Shown: positions 7,470 through 8,660 of the stretch, one piece after another | Numbering within the stretch: the first letter of the stretch is position 1 | Layout of the letters: the number at the start of each line of letters is the position of its first letter | NCBI GenBank assembly: GCA_900549895.1 | Contig: URQG01000070.1 | Coordinates: 1-8,660, forward strand | DNA from: an uncultured Lachnobacterium sp. | Lineage (GTDB): Bacteria; Bacillota; Clostridia; Lachnospirales; Lachnospiraceae | DNA length: 8,660 nucleotides | Reading direction: 5' to 3' | The notes under the pieces: generated by a model | The model's database searches: none | What the model saw: the letters and a program-made list of their open reading frames with translations, nothing else | Told to the model about the DNA's origin: nothing | Position numbers and translations under genes: made by a program

Positions 7470-7482
7470 TTTCGTACCCCTT
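7470..7482 (-). promoter_or_regulatory. parE ribosome binding site, shared 13-mer aaggggtacgaaa
   Basis: AAGGGG at 7477-7482 lies 8 nt before ATG 7466-7468 and overlaps the stop codon of the preceding regulator (TAA, 7481-7483). It is a weaker SD than the GGAGG of the regulator, suggesting coupled translation. The identical 13 bases precede folC at 2756-2768. Confidence 0.6.
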
Positions 7483-8581
7483 ACTCTGTTTTGCTCTGGT
7501 CCTTAATATGCGCAATAACCATGACCGCAATGCGGAATGTCATCGCATCATCAAATGTTCTGATATCCAGACCAATCGCCTTTTGTATTCTCTCCAAACG
7601 ATAGACCAGCGTATTTCGATGAACATACAGCTGTCTTGCTGTCTCTGAAATATTCAGATTGTTCTCGAAAAACTTGCTTATCGTTGACATTGCTTCTTCA
7701 TCATCCAAGATGTCCGGGATCTTATCCCCGAACACTTCTTTGATAAACATATTACATAAACTCATAGGAAGCTGATAAATAAGTCTTCCTATTCCTAATC
7801 TTCCATATGAAATCGTATCGTATTCCGCATAGAAAACGCGACCTACTTCAAGAGCCATCTTTGCTTCCTGATAAGATTCCGCGATTTCCGGAAGCTGCAT
7901 CACGACATTACCGTAACCGACACGCACCTTGATCATAGCTTCCATGTGAAGATTGTCAACCAGACTATTGGCAATTCCCCGCAAAGACTCTTCCATATCC
8001 GTCTCGTCAATATGCGATACATCTTTGATCAGAACAACACTGTGCTGATCCACACTGGTCACAAAATCTCCCGATCGGATATCGGAAAGATTTTTTACCA
8101 GTTCCATCGCAACATCATTATTTTTATTGCCCGTATCGATCACAAATGCAACACGCGGTGCTGCAAGAATATGATGCTTTTTGGCCTTGCCATAGATGTC
8201 TACGATCAACATATTTCCAAGCAATATGTTCTGTATAAAATTATTGCGGTCAAACTGTTCCGCAAAACTCATTACAAGATTCCGGATCTGACAGACTGCC
8301 ATCTGTGCATAGACCGCAAATGTCTCATCCGGCACCTGGCAGACAAGAACGTACTCCATCTCCCCCTCTACCATAATCCTGTAGAGATGGAAATCCTGAT
8401 AAGTCTGCCTCTCCGCAAACGACTCTTCGAAATCTACCACAACATTCTCGAGTGTGTGCGATACTTCGATTCCTTCTGTATGAGCCACCAGCTTTCCTTT
8501 TGCGCCAAAAAGCGCCGTCTCCATCCGGCAGATCTCTTTAATTTCATTTAATGAATTCTGTAATTTCTGATTTGACAGCAT
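7481..8581 (-). CDS. PucR/CdaR-family transcriptional regulator
   Basis: This is a probable DNA-binding regulator of 366 residues. The C-terminal NISETARQLYVHRNTLVYRLERIQ (310-333) is the signature helix-turn-helix of the PucR/CdaR family (HTH_30 type). Ahead of it, about 140-255 resembles the GGDEF-like CdaR middle domain, with VRVGYGNVVMQLPEIAESYQEAKMALEVGR at 219-248. Residues 1-110 form an unassigned N-terminal, possibly ligand-sensing region; no transmembrane segment or signal peptide is evident. The start ATG 8579-8581 has a strong GGAGG (8589-8593) 7 nt upstream. The gene ends 12 bp before parE. Characterised relatives control purine catabolism, sugar diacid use or similar nutrient genes, so a place at the head of a topoisomerase-folate operon does not reveal its target. 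Self-regulation of this operon is a guess. Family assignment is firm; the ligand and target are unknown. Confidence 0.9.
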   Translation of the reverse strand: MLSNQKLQNSLNEIKEICRMETALFGAKGKLVAHTEGIEVSHTLENVVVDFEESFAERQTYQDFHLYRIMVEGEMEYVLVCQVPDETFAVYAQMAVCQIRNLVMSFAEQFDRNNFIQNILLGNMLIVDIYGKAKKHHILAAPRVAFVIDTGNKNNDVAMELVKNLSDIRSGDFVTSVDQHSVVLIKDVSHIDETDMEESLRGIANSLVDNLHMEAMIKVRVGYGNVVMQLPEIAESYQEAKMALEVGRVFYAEYDTISYGRLGIGRLIYQLPMSLCNMFIKEVFGDKIPDILDDEEAMSTISKFFENNLNISETARQLYVHRNTLVYRLERIQKAIGLDIRTFDDAMTFRIAVMVIAHIKDQSKTE

Positions 8582-8588
8582 GGATTTT

Positions 8589-8593
8589 CCTCC
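8589..8593 (-). promoter_or_regulatory. Strong Shine-Dalgarno of the PucR-type regulator
   Basis: GGAGG on the minus strand, 7 nt before ATG 8579-8581, is the best SD in the window and supports this start. Confidence 0.85.
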
Positions 8594-8601
8594 GATTAGA
8601 A

Positions 8602-8629
8602 AACCGGGTGTAAATTCTCACACCCGGTT
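8602..8629 (-). terminator. GC-rich hairpin with short T tract: upstream terminator or leader attenuator
   Basis: Bases 8602-8611 (aaccgggtgt) pair perfectly with 8620-8629 (acacccggtt), leaving an 8-nt loop. On the minus strand the stem is followed by TTTTC, a short U tract. It could end the transcript of a gene upstream of the regulator. Only 20 bp lie between it and the regulator ATG, and these are largely SD, so no promoter fits between them. If the regulator is transcribed from further upstream, the hairpin sits in its leader and could act as an attenuator. The outer arm ends flush with adapter, so its upstream side cannot be assessed. Confidence 0.6.
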
Positions 8630-8660
8630 CTGTCTCTTATACACATCTCCGAGCCCACGA
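8630..8660 (-). other. Untrimmed Nextera adapter (sequencing artefact)
   Basis: Bases 8630-8648 are the reverse complement of the 19-bp Tn5 mosaic end, and 8649-8660 are the reverse complement of part of the Read-2 linker seen at 20-31. Both contig ends therefore carry the same i7-side adapter in inverted orientation. Neither end is a natural boundary. Confidence 0.98.

Noticed and set aside
51..8629. CRISPR arrays, tRNA or rRNA genes
   Set aside because: No regularly spaced direct repeats and no tRNA or rRNA sequence signatures were seen on either strand.

Overview
The window is a complete metagenomic or draft contig whose two ends are untrimmed Illumina Nextera (Tn5) adapter: bases 1-50 and 8630-8660. 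The 8.58 kb between them is bacterial. Gene content, protein style and SD-led operon structure suggest a Clostridia/Lachnospiraceae-type Firmicute (Roseburia/Agathobacter/Butyrivibrio neighbourhood). This is inference from sequence style; genus is not determined.

All genes lie on the minus strand and read from right to left as one probable operon. The order is a PucR/CdaR-type regulator (8581-7481), type IIA topoisomerase B subunit (7468-5555, ParE/GyrB-like), type IIA topoisomerase A subunit (4983-2752, ParC-like), folC (2749-1406), folE (1384-833) and folP (776 to the contig end at 51, truncated). Gaps are 12, 571, 2, 21 and 56 bp. The first part supplies both subunits of a DNA topoisomerase. 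The second supplies GTP cyclohydrolase I, dihydropteroate synthase and the folylpoly-glutamate/dihydrofolate synthase of folate biosynthesis. The remaining pathway genes (folB, folK) may follow beyond the contig end.

The notable item is the 571-bp gap between the two topoisomerase genes. It is almost entirely one imperfect foldback (about 5013-5549) whose arms pair along their whole length around a centre near 5276-5280. It is flanked by a 7-bp direct repeat (ctatttt at 5006-5012 and 5550-5556). Removing the element and one copy of the repeat leaves a 27-bp parE-parC spacer carrying an intact Shine-Dalgarno, which is ordinary operon spacing. The best reading is a non-autonomous, MITE-like palindromic element that inserted at the parE stop codon. 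It carries no credible protein gene.

A second point is a 10-bp-stem GC-rich hairpin (8602-8629) only 20 bp before the regulator start codon. It is either the terminator of an unseen upstream gene or a leader attenuator of this operon. It ends exactly where the adapter begins, so its surroundings are missing.
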